DNA of 64,000 nt from Panagrolaimus kolymaensis (lineage: Eukaryota > Nematoda > Chromadorea > Rhabditida > Panagrolaimidae). The translations under genes and the position numbers were made by a program. Below the pieces are notes generated by a model, which did no database searches, was not told the DNA's origin, and saw only the letters and a list, made by a program, of their open reading frames with translations. The stretch covers positions 6,944,001 through 7,008,000 of the forward strand of contig JAJQJQ010000003.1 of NCBI GenBank assembly GCA_028622995.1, given 5' to 3'. Within the stretch, counting starts at the first letter, position 1; each line of letters begins with the position of its first letter. Below, piece after piece: positions 19,490 to 31,100 of this stretch.

Positions 19490-21232
19490 CTACAAAAATA
19501 AAAAAAATAACAACAATAAATTTATCTTTGAACTTGGCTTGGTTTACACATAACAGAAAAAAAATAACACGCAACAACGCACTTAAGCTTTTTATAATGA
19601 TGCCTATTTTTTTTTTTCATAAATGAAATCGTGAGTCTAGCTCTTCCGTCATTTCTTTCTTTTTTTTGTTGGTATCTCTCCAAAATGTATAAAAAAAAGT
19701 TGCAACTCGCGCAAGGCGAGGTAAGTGTTACAATTTAAAAAAACAAGCTAGTAAGTAAGTAAACTTAGCTATTCAGCTTCCAAAAAATCTATCATTAAAA
19801 CAAAAGAAAAACAAAACATGCGATGGAAAGATATATCGTGGATCACATTTAGTTGATATTTTTTTCGACCTACAACGGCGACTAAGTAAGTAAGTGACAG
19901 CAGCTTTTCCTTCCATCCACCTCCTCTTCTTTCATGCTTCTTTGCTTTTTTGCCTCAAATATTGCATTAAAAAAACTTTAAAGCTGAAAGACGAAGAAAA
20001 ATCAAATCCTTTATTATTATTTTTTATTTCATTCAAACTTGCGGGGAGGAACGAGAGAGACACACGCATTATTTTTTGCTATATTTTTTTTGTTATTTAT
20101 CCACCGCAACTCGTAGCAGCAGCAACCTACTCAATGATGAGAACATCGATGGCGATGATATTGGGGGGCGTACAACAACAACAGCTTGCTTTAATACTTT
20201 TTTACTCTTCTTTTGAATATAATATAATTTGGATGATAGGTAACATACGCTTTCTAACTTCTTTTTTTCTTTCTCTCTTGTACGAAGTATCATTCATTGC
20301 CCTTTCGATCAATAAAAAAATAAGTGTGGTGTTAGTGCACATGCCGTCGTTTTGCGGCCATTGAGTATCTTTTTTGCTTACTTGCTTGCTTGTTTGCCGC
20401 CATCAGTTTATCAACGAGATTTTTTTTGTCGCCTGTTTGGTAGCTACACTTGTTGTTGGTTCCATTGTTACAAACAGAAAAAAAGAAGAATGATATATGT
20501 CAAATGGTGGATCAATTTATTTTTGATCATCGCTTTTTCATTTAAAAAAAAGAAGGTTTGTTGCTTCTCAACCACAGCCATGCCATGCCAATCAAGTTCA
20601 TACGGTCGCTAATTCATTTTTATTTTTTTGCTTTCTTCCAAACTCAAAAAATAATCACTTTTTTCTTTTTTCAAAATTTTAAAAAATATGTTTTTAATCA
20701 TTTCATTTTAATATTCTCGCAGAACAGATTTTTTTGATAAAAAGCCAATGTGATCTCTTTTTTTTTTGTCTGGCTAACGCTATTTTTTATTTTTAAAACA
20801 AGAAGGAGCTTATGATTTCGTTCCCCAACTATGTCAAAAAAATAAAATCAAGTTTATCTTTTCTTTTTTTTTCTCTGATAGATATGTGTTATGAATAGAA
20901 AATATGTATGGGCTTTAAAGGGATAAAAGTAATCAATCAATGAAATGTGACAACAACAAACACATATATACAAACATATGATAGATATCTAATAATCACT
21001 TTTAAATAGGGCAAATGCATATTGATTATTTTTATCTTTTTATCATGGTATTGCAGAACATGAGGAAACTGATACTTTATTGTTCAAATCTTTATTTAAT
21101 TTTTTTCTTGTCTTGAGTGTTTCATTTATAAACAAATGTGGCAAAAAAAAAAAATGACGAAGAGGAAGTAAGAAAAATCTTAGCTATCGAATTTCATTTT
21201 TGTGAAACATTTCGTCAAAGAATTTGTTTGAT
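19490..21232. other. Intergenic region upstream of csq-1
   Basis: 1.7 kb of AT-rich sequence carrying the csq-1 promoter at its left end. Open stretches around 19894-20612 have biased Phe/Leu/Ser composition and show no domain or splice logic, so I treat them as chance. Confidence 0.55.
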
Positions 21233-22493
21233 AAAATAAACAACAAACGCATATCTCAGATAAAAATATGAATGAAAAATACCCACAATCAATAATAATA
21301 ATAAGAAAGGATAAGAAAAAGGCAAAATAATATTTTTTTGACAAGGCAAGATTTGTGTTTAGTTTTAAAAAAACCGGAGGCGTCATTCGACTAATAAAAA
21401 ATACAACCAACAAACAAAAATGTAAGTAAGACCCGTTCGACCCAACATGACCTACCTCGAGTCTATGTAATGAAATAATAATAATGAATTTTTAGGATTG
21501 GGTATTAAAAAATGAAGAAGAAACAACTAAGTAATTTTTTGTTTTGGTGGCAGCTGGGAGGTTGTTGTTGGCGGTGCCATTCACCAATATGGCCCTTCAG
21601 TGCTAAGACTTTTCCATGATGCAAATCGGGTCCAATTGTCGTAATTCATTCTATAAGCGTCATCACTATCGGAATTACGACCCTGATGTTGACTTACAGT
21701 TTGAGGTTGTACGGATTTAGGTTAAAGACAAAGACATTCAGATATAAGAGAATAATTTTTTCCATCATTTGAATCCCAATATTCTATACCGCCTGCGACA
21801 TAGCATATACAAAATTCCACTTTTGTTACCTAAAAGATAAACTGTACTAACTGTAGTAATGCTAAAAATGAAACTTACATCACCTTCATTCATCGGAACT
21901 TCGATTTCAAAACTAAAGATATCTAAAGTTTTGGATGATGAAGCTTGATAAACAGCTGGTCGGTCGAGATAACTTTTCCATCCATCCGAGGTGAAACGAA
22001 CATAAACGCTTTTTTCTAATGATATATTTCCAACCTAAAATCAATAAACCCCGTTAATCTTCCATAACGAAGAGTTAAGAGGCTAACCTTAATAGTTCCA
22101 AGCATTTTGCAATGATCGTTGCGCAACATAACATTTTCAAGTGCAACTTTATTCTTTTCTAATGATTCACGAAATTTGACGTATTCACTTGCAGGTTGAG
22201 TAAAGCCAATCTTCCATGATGCATGTTTTTTGCTTGAATAAAGCTCATCTTCATCATCATCGGTCGATTCTTCATCCGTGGAAAGGGTATTATATTTTTC
22301 TGTTGATGTTGATGTTGATGTTGATGCGGCAAACGCTTTAGCAGCTTTTTCGTATCGTCGAATAATGGCTGTATTAATATTAGGTGGGCAATCGGATGGT
22401 TCAGCAATAACTCGAACAGCTTCAAGAGCTCCTCCACAATCATCAGCAAATTTAACTGTCTTTTTTGAAACTGGAAGCAGTATGCATCGTGGA
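21233..22493. repeat. Segmental duplication, copy A (PPP1R3 region)
   Basis: This block is about 95% identical by eye to 26374-27630 in the same orientation. It spans the gene's 3' flank (including the block GACCCGTTCGACCCAACATG near 21431), the last coding exons, and part of the large coding exon. The left boundary is near AAAATAAACAAC and the right boundary falls inside an exon, just after GGAAGCAGTATGCA. Exact ends may differ by a few bases. Confidence 0.9.
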
Positions 22494-22498
22494 AGCAT
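21722..22498 (-). CDS. Truncated duplicate of PP1 glycogen-targeting subunit (copy A)
   Basis: Three exons: 22088-22498, 21879-22034, 21722-21829; 224 aa if translation begins at the ATG at 22498. It keeps the PP1-docking RVxF motif (KKTVKFADD; copy B has KKRVRFADD), the acidic DEESTDDDEDEL segment, and the whole CBM21 glycogen-binding fold ending in EYWDSNDGKNYSLISE. Compared with copy B it lacks the first 160 or so residues, because the duplication breaks inside an exon. It ends ~50 residues early: six extra bases (TGTCTT) and a CAA-to-TAA change give stop at 21722, although the old downstream frame is still legible to 21581. Splice sites are intact. It may be a functional short paralogue or a young pseudogene. 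No promoter was inherited with it, which favours decay. Confidence 0.55.
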
Positions 22499-25400
22499 TT
22501 TTTCAAATAATTTGTTTGATTTGAGATTAGATGATAAAAAGTTTTTGAGCCTTCGTTTATCAAGTAGTTACACTTTTTTTGTAAAAGCAAGCATTTTTGG
22601 TTTGTTGCAGTTAGCTTGATATGTTTTTGCATTCTTCTTCTTTTTGCTACTCCGTAACGCAAACATTTTTTTTTGTCTTTTTGTTATGAATGAAGTTTTA
22701 CAACTATTTAAAAAAAATACAGCCGAAAAAATTTATTTGACTTCCGAAAAATAAAGTCTTGTTAATGCAATCCATTTCAAGAACATTTAAAACTTATGAC
22801 CACGATTTCATTATATTAAAATTTTTAAAAGTAGCTAAAAATATTCTGGAGCTCAAGCATGGAACATTGTAGCACTTTCACCATTATCTTTTGAATAAAT
22901 ACAAGCAATCACTAAAGTTGTTATGAAAACTAAAATGAAAGTGTGAATGATGAAATAAATAGTAGTTATGACGACTTTTATCAATCATGATGATGCTCAT
23001 TAAACCTATCACGGACTTCAGGAAATTGTTAGAAAAACATTACCTAACGACGAAACATAAACGACTATTTTTGGAAATCATTTTTTTTGGAAATTTAAAG
23101 TTGATGGGATTTCTAAAACCATTTCAAAAGTTTCTTAATTTTAATTACATTTTACATGAACGTTAAATGTGTAAAAGTAATAAAATCGTTAGATTTTCTT
23201 TGACACTAATTAACTATTTTCAATCAAAGCTAAAAATATGAGTGTTCTTTGAAAAGCTAAGTTTATTTATTAAACCCGAGTAAGAGAGAAAACCTTTACT
23301 ACCGTAGTATTTCATTTTTAATTATCATTAAAGGTCGCTTGCAAAATGCAACAAAAGCAAGCCCCAAAAGAATAAAACCTGATTTCCTTTGCCATTATTG
23401 CCTAATTAACTAAATATTTTTGTTAACCTAAATTGAACTTTCAATGTCATCGATCAACAGTAAAATATGTAGCCAAAGAAAGTCCCTAAAACAATCAAAA
23501 GCAAGGCTTAGGCCAAAGTTTAGTTTAAATACATACATTTTGTGACAATGTTTTCTTTCTTTTTTTTCATCAACGAGAGCAGCATAAAAAAATTTTTCTT
23601 CAAAAACAATATGCTTTTTTTGACGAGTAAATTATCGATGAAAAAAAAAATGTTGTTGACAAAACTCCTTTAAAGATAAGTTTTTTTACTGCGTTTCAAA
23701 TAAACTTTTTTTTAACGCATGTTTTAATGCTCTAATTTTTTTTCTAAAAAATATCACAAAAGTAAATAAAGGTAAAACAAAAAAAGGAAAGAAAAAGGTA
23801 AAAATACAGAAGCAGTAACTTCAAAGTTTGGGTATACAATAAAAAATGTCAAAAACTGTTTACTTCAGGCCAATATTTTTTTATGACTTTCTTGTATGTC
23901 CCTTTTTTTCTCTATCCATGCAATTTAATTTTATGTATGTTCATTAACAACAGTAAAAAAACAATTCTTTTTCCCTATAAATACCATATACCTTTTTGAA
24001 AAAAAGAAAAAGAAAACATCGCCGTTGATTAAACAGGTTTTTTAGGTTTCTTTTTTATTTCTTTAAAGTTTGATATATCCGTTTTTTTTTTGTTGCTCGC
24101 TTTCCTTCTTCCACCCATAGTTGGTGGTTGTTGTTGTTGCACTTAGAAGCAAGAAAAAAGAGCATTGAAACAAAAGTTTTTTTCTTTGCTGTTTTACCTT
24201 TCAATTTTTATTTTTCATTTTTGGCCAATAAAAAAAATATGGAAAGTAAAATAATTTTTCTTACAAAAAATGAAGATTATAATCATTTTTCTTTTTTTCC
24301 ATCTCATTTACTGGTTCTCATCGATGCGTTCTATATTCATTAAAAGCAATGTTATTCTTTCCTTTTTACCAATGAGAAAAAACTGCAATAACAATTCGAT
24401 TTTTATTCTCTTTTCTTCCTTTTTTATTTTATCAATTTATGTGCTAATAAAAAGACCAAAAAGCAAAAAAGAATTTAATTCAAGAATGAGCAACAAGGTG
24501 CACTTTGTATGAATATTCTCAGGAAAAAAAACAATCGAATGTTTCACATTTTCAAATGTCTGATGTTTTAAAGGAGATCATTTTACGTTCGTTTAAATTT
24601 TGCTGATAACCCACAAAATAAAAACGAGTAAAAGAAAATGGAGAAAAAAAATAGATAACCTAAACCAAACAAAATCTTATAAATATCTAAAAACATAACC
24701 CGCTTTCTTTTTTTTCTTTTTTCTTAACTGCACTTTTTAGGAAGGAAAAAAATTAATGTATTAAACCATAATAGTTCAACAGCATTCATGTGGTTGATCT
24801 TTAAAAAAGACACAAAAACTTTATACGCTAAAAAAAATAATGTTTGGTGTGCAAAAAAATTTTTTTTCTTTATTTCTTTTTAATGTTGATGTTGCTACGA
24901 CACTGATAACTCGTGTGATCGTGTGTCCTTGACAAATTCAGTGCAACAAAACAGCAGCTCATTTATCAATATTGTTTTTTTCAAAACTTCTTTTTTCTTT
25001 TTTTAGCGGATCCTAAACACAGAAAAGAGGAAGGAAATAAACGTTTTTAAACTTTATTAAAAACAAATTAGTACAAAAAGGAAAAGTTTTGAAGAGAAAA
25101 GAAAATTAAACAGTTGTGTTTTGATGCATTTCGACTTTCATTGTTTCCTAGCACCGGCGATTCTGTGTGTACTGTATCATCCCTCCTTTTTCAACACAAT
25201 TTTCTTTTTGGTCAAAGATTTTTGGTTTTTCAACTAAAAAAATGTAGCCTGCCGGACCTAGCAAACCTTGAAGAAGAACGCAATTAAATTAACCAACTTG
25301 GAAAAGCAAACGATAAATGATTTTTCACCCTTGTTTTTTTTATGTGTTGTTTGCGTATGTATGTTTGGACATAAACTGATACAGGTATATTGCATTTTTT

Positions 25401-26373
25401 GAGGAAGGAAAATGCAAACTCCAATTCTCGGCAAACGGAATTTGAATGCTATAGATAAAAGAAAAAGAAACGAATCGTTTTTATTTTTCATATTTTAAAC
25501 ACAAAAAATAGGAAGAAAAAAAACACGCATTTTATCGTTAAACCCATCTAAATGAAAAATGTCCAAATAGTTGATCGAATATTTTTAAAATTATTTGTTT
25601 TTAAAATACGAAGGCACTGGAAAAGCGTTTACAAATAAACACAGTCATGGAAGAAATGAAAATGAGCAATAAAAAAATGTTAATTAATATTTATGGAAAC
25701 AATCAAAAAATATAAAAAAAATAATATAAAATTAAGTTTGAGAGAAATAAGAAGATGAAAGATTTTGTAGCTTTTTTTGTGAGAATGCTACAAAAATACT
25801 TTCATGTACCATTCAAAGTATAGAGAGAGAGAGAAGAGAAGAAGAAAAAACCACCAAAAAATAAGGACGCAACAACACTTTATAAAAGCGTTGAAAGTCA
25901 TTATAAAATTAAAAAAGTTATCTGTATTTTTTTGTTTGTTTGTTTGTTTGTGTTTGCAATTAGAGTAAAAAAAACTAAGTAGTAAGCAACAAGTATGTAT
26001 TATTAAATGTTATACTCTCTAATAAAATTTTTACATTTTTTATAAAATAAATCAAATCAAATATAAAATCATCACAGTTTAAAATTTGAAAAAATATCAG
26101 CTGTAATACCTTTTATGTATGTGTTTTTTCTGTTAAGGCACTACCTGTGGCTTGTACAATTTTGAATGAGCAAAAAAGTCAGGAGAGTTATTAAGATTAG
26201 GGCCTAAATACAATAATAAGAAAATAAAAAAAATATATGTCACTATAGGAGATTAATGAATTAGTTCACGATAAAAAAAAAAGTCCTAATTTTCTAAAAT
26301 GTACAACAACAAAAAAATAATAAGACGCACACCCGTAAATAGAAAAAACAATAGCTTTTTTTTTTACTCTAAC
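22494..26373. other. 3.9 kb spacer between the two duplicate blocks
   Basis: AT-rich, homopolymer-rich sequence. I see no coding exon, tRNA or transposon ends. Short simple repeats occur, such as (GA)n near 25826 and (TTTG)n near 25930-25952. Confidence 0.55.
25929..25953. repeat. (TTTG)n microsatellite
   Basis: About five tandem TTTG units within a T-rich tract. Confidence 0.6.
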
Positions 26374-27630
26374 AAAATAAACAACAAACGCATATCTCAG
26401 ATAAAAATATGAATGAAAAATACCCACAATCAATAATAATAAAAAGAAAGGATAAGAAAAAGGCAAAAAAATATTTTTTTGACAAGGCAAGATTTGTGTT
26501 TAGTTTTAAAAAACCGGAGGCGTCATTCGACTAATAAAAAATACAACAAACAAACAAAAATGTAAGTAAGACCCGTTCGACCCAACATGACCTACCTCGA
26601 GTCTATGTAATGAAATAATAATAATAATGAATTTTTAGGATTGGGTATTAAAATGAAGAAGAAACAACTAAGTAATTTTTTGTTTTGGTGGCAGCTGGGA
26701 GGTTGTTGTTGGTGTTGGCATTCACCAATATGGTCCTTCAGTGCTAAGACTTTTCCATGATGCAAATCGGGTCCAATTGTCGTAATTCATTCTATAAGCG
26801 TCATCACAATCGGAATTACGACGCTGATGTTGACTTACAGCTTGAGGTTGTACGGATTTAGGTTGAAGACATTCAGATATAAGAGAATAATTTTTTCCAT
26901 CATTTGAATCCCAATATTCTACACCGCCTGCGACATAGCATATACAAAATTCAATTTTTTCTATCTTAAAAAAAAGTGGCATACAGTAAAAATCGCAAAA
27001 AATAATATAAGCCAAAGGAAAACTCACATCTCCTTCATTCATCGGAACTTCGATTTCAAAACTAAAAGTATCAAAAGTTTTGGATGATGAAGCTTGATAA
27101 ACAGCTGGTCGATCGAGATAACTTTTCCATCCATCCGAGGTGAAACGAACATAAACACTTTTTTCAAATGATATATTTCCAACCTAAAATCAATCAACCC
27201 CGTTAAGCTTCCATAACGATGAGTTACGAGGCTAACCTTAATAGTTCCAAGCATTTTGCAATGATCATTGCGCAACATAACATTTTCAAGTGCGACTTTA
27301 TTCTTTTCTAATGATTCACGAAATTTGACGTATTCACTTGCAGGTTGAGTAAAGCCAATCTTCCATGATGCATGTTTTTTGCTTGAATAAAGCTCATCTT
27401 CATCATCATCGGTCGATTCTTCATCCGTGGAAAGGATATTATATTTTTCTGTTGATGCTGAGGCCGCAAAAGCTTTAGCAGCTTTTTTGTATCGTCGAAT
27501 AATGGCTGGATTAATTTTAGGTGGGCAATCGGATGGTTCAGCAATAACTCGAATAGCTTCAAGAGCTCCTCCACAATCATCAGCAAATCTAACTCTCTTT
27601 TTTGAAACTGGAAGCAGTATGCAACGTGGA
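26374..27630. repeat. Segmental duplication, copy B (PPP1R3 region)
   Basis: Counterpart of 21233-22493 in the same orientation. This copy sits in the complete gene, so it is most likely the source. Differences are mainly single substitutions, small indels, a 12-bp shorter Ser/Thr repeat, and one strongly diverged intron patch (about 26955-27031). Confidence 0.9.
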
Positions 27631-28184
27631 GGTGGAGGTTCAATATATGATTCTTCAAATTGAAGGGTATCATTAAAATTTGTTGTTTCTAAATTCTCCT
27701 CTTGTTCATCTTCGCTTGTATTACCGCTATCTGAGCTTGTAGTAGATTCATCACCATCTGAGTCTGAATGAGCAATGGGTGGTCGAGAAATAACTATAAA
27801 ATAAATAACATCAATTAATTTTATTTTTTTCTAGAAAAAGAAAGAAATGATCATTAATCGCTTACGTTGTAGCCGACACCCATCCAATACGCCATTTTGC
27901 AACTGAAGCATTTGTAATTGTGTGAGGCCATGAATCTTCAAATTTGTTTCATTTAATCCAGCTGATTCACTATGGGATCGAACTTTGAGGGCACTTGGCA
28001 ATGGCACCGCATGGGCCAATGGAAAGGATGCCGCTCGACGACAATTTGAAGTAAAAAAACCGCAGGTTGAAGGTGCTGAATGGGGAAGGATCGAATTATC
28101 ATCTGTTTGATGCCGGGCAATCCATGGAATATCAATTTGTTGCCAATTTTTGCCTGGCATAGGCGATGATCGAACACACTCCAT
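26722..28184 (-). CDS. Protein phosphatase 1 regulatory subunit 3-type glycogen-targeting protein (copy B)
   Basis: Four exons: 27866-28184, 27237-27793, 27028-27183, 26722-26964; 424 aa. It tethers PP1 catalytic subunit to glycogen so that glycogen synthase and phosphorylase are dephosphorylated. A Ser-rich acidic N-terminal half leads to the RVxF PP1-docking site KKRVRFADD (V174, F176). A CBM21 domain follows (about 240-355): VALENVMLRN, GTIKVGNISFEKSVYVRFTS, WKSY, FSFEIEVP and the WDSNDGKNYS glycogen-binding motif. The tail (QPKSVQPQAVSQHQRRNSDC) is basic, with a possible phospho-site RRNS. The ATG at 28184 is preceded by TTTTTAAG, a plausible trans-splice acceptor. The start is the first Met of a well-conserved-looking exon, but a further upstream exon cannot be excluded. 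Confidence 0.85.
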
Positions 28185-31100
28185 TACACTTAAAAATTAA
28201 AAACAAAGTTTAATAAAGAAAAGAATAAAAAATGAAAAAATCAAAGGACATCAAAAAAAAAAGTGAAGAGAAAAATACGATTAAGAAAAAGAAAAACATT
28301 TGTTTTGGTTCAGGGACGCGTGTGCTGTGCTGAATGCTTCTTTAAAAAGGTGGAGCTAAGAACAAAAAATCAAGGTGGTCGGGAAATTGTCAAAAAAAAG
28401 GATGCGAAACAAAAATAAATAATAAAAATGGATAGGGTTGAGGTTTTTCGGCAGTGTGGGATTTGGCCGCTGTGGTGAGTCTTTAGATAGATGAATTCAG
28501 GTTGATAAGATAATAATCAAAATAGACTGGGGTCAAATGCGGTGCATGTGAGAGATGCATGAGCCAAAAAATATAAATATTTAGTCAAAGAAAAGGGCAA
28601 ATAAAAGATATTGTTTTGACACATAAAAGGAAGGTTTGCGACGACGACGATTGGAAGAGCGCCCAAACAACTTTTGTCACCTTCATTTAGCTTTAAGGAT
28701 GGATGAAAGAAAAAATATGCCAAACAATTTTTTTTATTTAAAGAACGGAGATCAAAAACGACAGAAAAGAAAAATGGGTGGTAATCTTCGATCAAAACAA
28801 TTCAGAAAAATTTTAAATTTAATGAGAACAAAGTGATGATGGCAGCCATACTATTTATTGGTGAAGCAGATATAAATATATATCAGTCATTTATAGGTAA
28901 GAAAAATAATGAAAAAGAAGAGAAAGCGTTTGGCAGTGCATCTATCGGCGATAATGGTAGTAGCGGTGGCAGCGGTAAAAATGGTGTGTAGTGCACTACG
29001 GGCGCTCGTCCGACGACGACGACAACCCTCTTTCTTGTTTCTTTATATTTTTTATGACATGATAAATTGCGTTTAGAAGCACTCATAATCACGTGATAAT
29101 ATTTTTATTATACACGTGGACTCCATTTCTTTCTTCTTCGCAGCTTCTCCTCATTTTTTCATTAAAATTGATAAAGAAAACTATTGATGCCAAAAAAGGG
29201 GAGAAGAAACAAACGGGAGCCACCACCAGTAGAGGCAGAAAATCACAGTGTGTGATAGATATGAACTGGTTAAAAAAGTTTTTCTTTCGCCTACTCCTCT
29301 TTCTTATATATGGAGGCAGGCATATCAAGAGAAAGCATAGAAGATACGAGAAGGAAAATGAAGAAAAAAAAGTTAAGAAAAACAAGCTAGCTATATGGTA
29401 AAAGCAATCATTGGTATAATCGAAAACACCATCACCACCATCTCAATTTCATTAATCAGTTGTTAATGAAAATGAATGAGTTTGATTGATCTCAATGAAA
29501 AATCAAACGCAAAAGCAACAGCAATAAAGAAAACGAAAATGCTAGAGGCTTACTTAGTGGAAAGGAACTACATTTTTATTTTTATTTTTATTTTCTTCAT
29601 AAAAAAAAAGAAGTCTTACGATAGGTTGATAGCAAAAAAATACTTTGTACTTATAAGAGACCAAAAAGCTATAAAAACTCGTTAAAGTTATTCTTTATTT
29701 TTCCATAAAAAACAATTGCCTATCTCTTCTTTCTCTCTCCACTCTTATCAATATAGGTCATAAAAGCTAAGCAAAAAATAATGGATGAAGAGAAAAGAAA
29801 GAAGCAGTGGCTATCATTACTCCTCTGTTGTTTTTCCCCTCTAATTTATTTTTATTACCGTTCAATAACGATAATAATATCTGCGGAAAATGCATGCATG
29901 AAACTACGTTGTCAGCAATACATTTAAGTTACCTCAAAGCCATTAGGATTTTTTAAGCAGCTAACTAACAACTAAATAACTATTTGATCTAAAGAAAAAA
30001 TAGACAACTCTTGTACCTTAAGAGCACCACAAAAAATTTGACGAAAGCACCACCCTCCGTTTTTCTCTCTCTCATTCTTCAATAAATTGCCTCAGTTCAT
30101 GCATCAAAGAGAGAGAAATAAATGTCTATGTTTCACGTGTAAAGAGCATGTAATCATCTCTTTGCTATCGGCAATAAAAAGATGAAGAAAAATAAAATAA
30201 AAAGAAAAATGAATTGTTTCTTTTCATTTTTATTTCAATTTTTTTTATATACTGTGTTTGCAACAATTAAAACCCATAAAGAAAAAAAGAGAGAGAAAAA
30301 ACTGATTTGCGTTATTTTTTAACTGCAAATAAAAAATGAGAGATTGCAACTAAATGTGTTCCGATACATTTTTTTTTATTTGGAGCCATTAAATCGACCA
30401 ACGAGTAATGTAAAAAACCCAAAGAAAAAAAAAGTTGTCTTTAAAACGTAGAGCAGGAATCAAAATCAAATCAAAGAGGTATACAATTCAATAAAAATTA
30501 GCAAATAATATGTCAAAAAATGATATGTCTTCTTTTTGATTAAATATATGCTAAAGAAAATATACAAATAAGTAATTAAAGTAAAGTACACTTTTTTTGA
30601 TTTTATAAAAATTAAGAAAAATCCTATTTAATGAATTTATTTTAAATTAAAAAGACAAGACACTAATGATGATTATAACCTGATTACATCATATTAAGTG
30701 AACTGCACACAATGAAAGAGGTACCGTAATCGGAAAAAAGTTTTTCTTTTCCGTCCATATTTTTTCTTTAAAGGTGAAACGGAAAGAAAAGAAATGGAAG
30801 GTATTAAATAATCAGAAGAACAAGAAGGAGAAGGAGAAGTACCACCCGTGAAGTTTAAATCTGAGCAAATAATTCTGTTATCAAAAGAAGAAAGAAAAAA
30901 AGTGTTTTTCGTTTCTTAAGCCTACTTTAATCTTGAAAAACACAGAGATAAAGAAAAATAATACCGAAAAGTTTTCTTCCACTTTTTATATTCGGTTTCT
31001 TCAAAGTCAAACATATTTCAAGACGAAAGTTTAATTTTTTGTTACTCATCTCAACCGCAAAAGTTCGTTAGGTAGTTTTTTGCAATCACCATCATCATCA

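Noticed and set aside
19894..20612. Long open frames on the plus strand upstream of csq-1
   Set aside because: Phe/Leu/Ser-biased composition, no domain, no splice-consistent neighbours; typical of T-rich noise.
26570..26600. CTACCTC, the complement of the let-7 seed, in the conserved 3' flank of both PPP1R3 copies
   Set aside because: The gene is on the minus strand, so the mRNA carries GAGGTAG and not the let-7 target CTACCTC.
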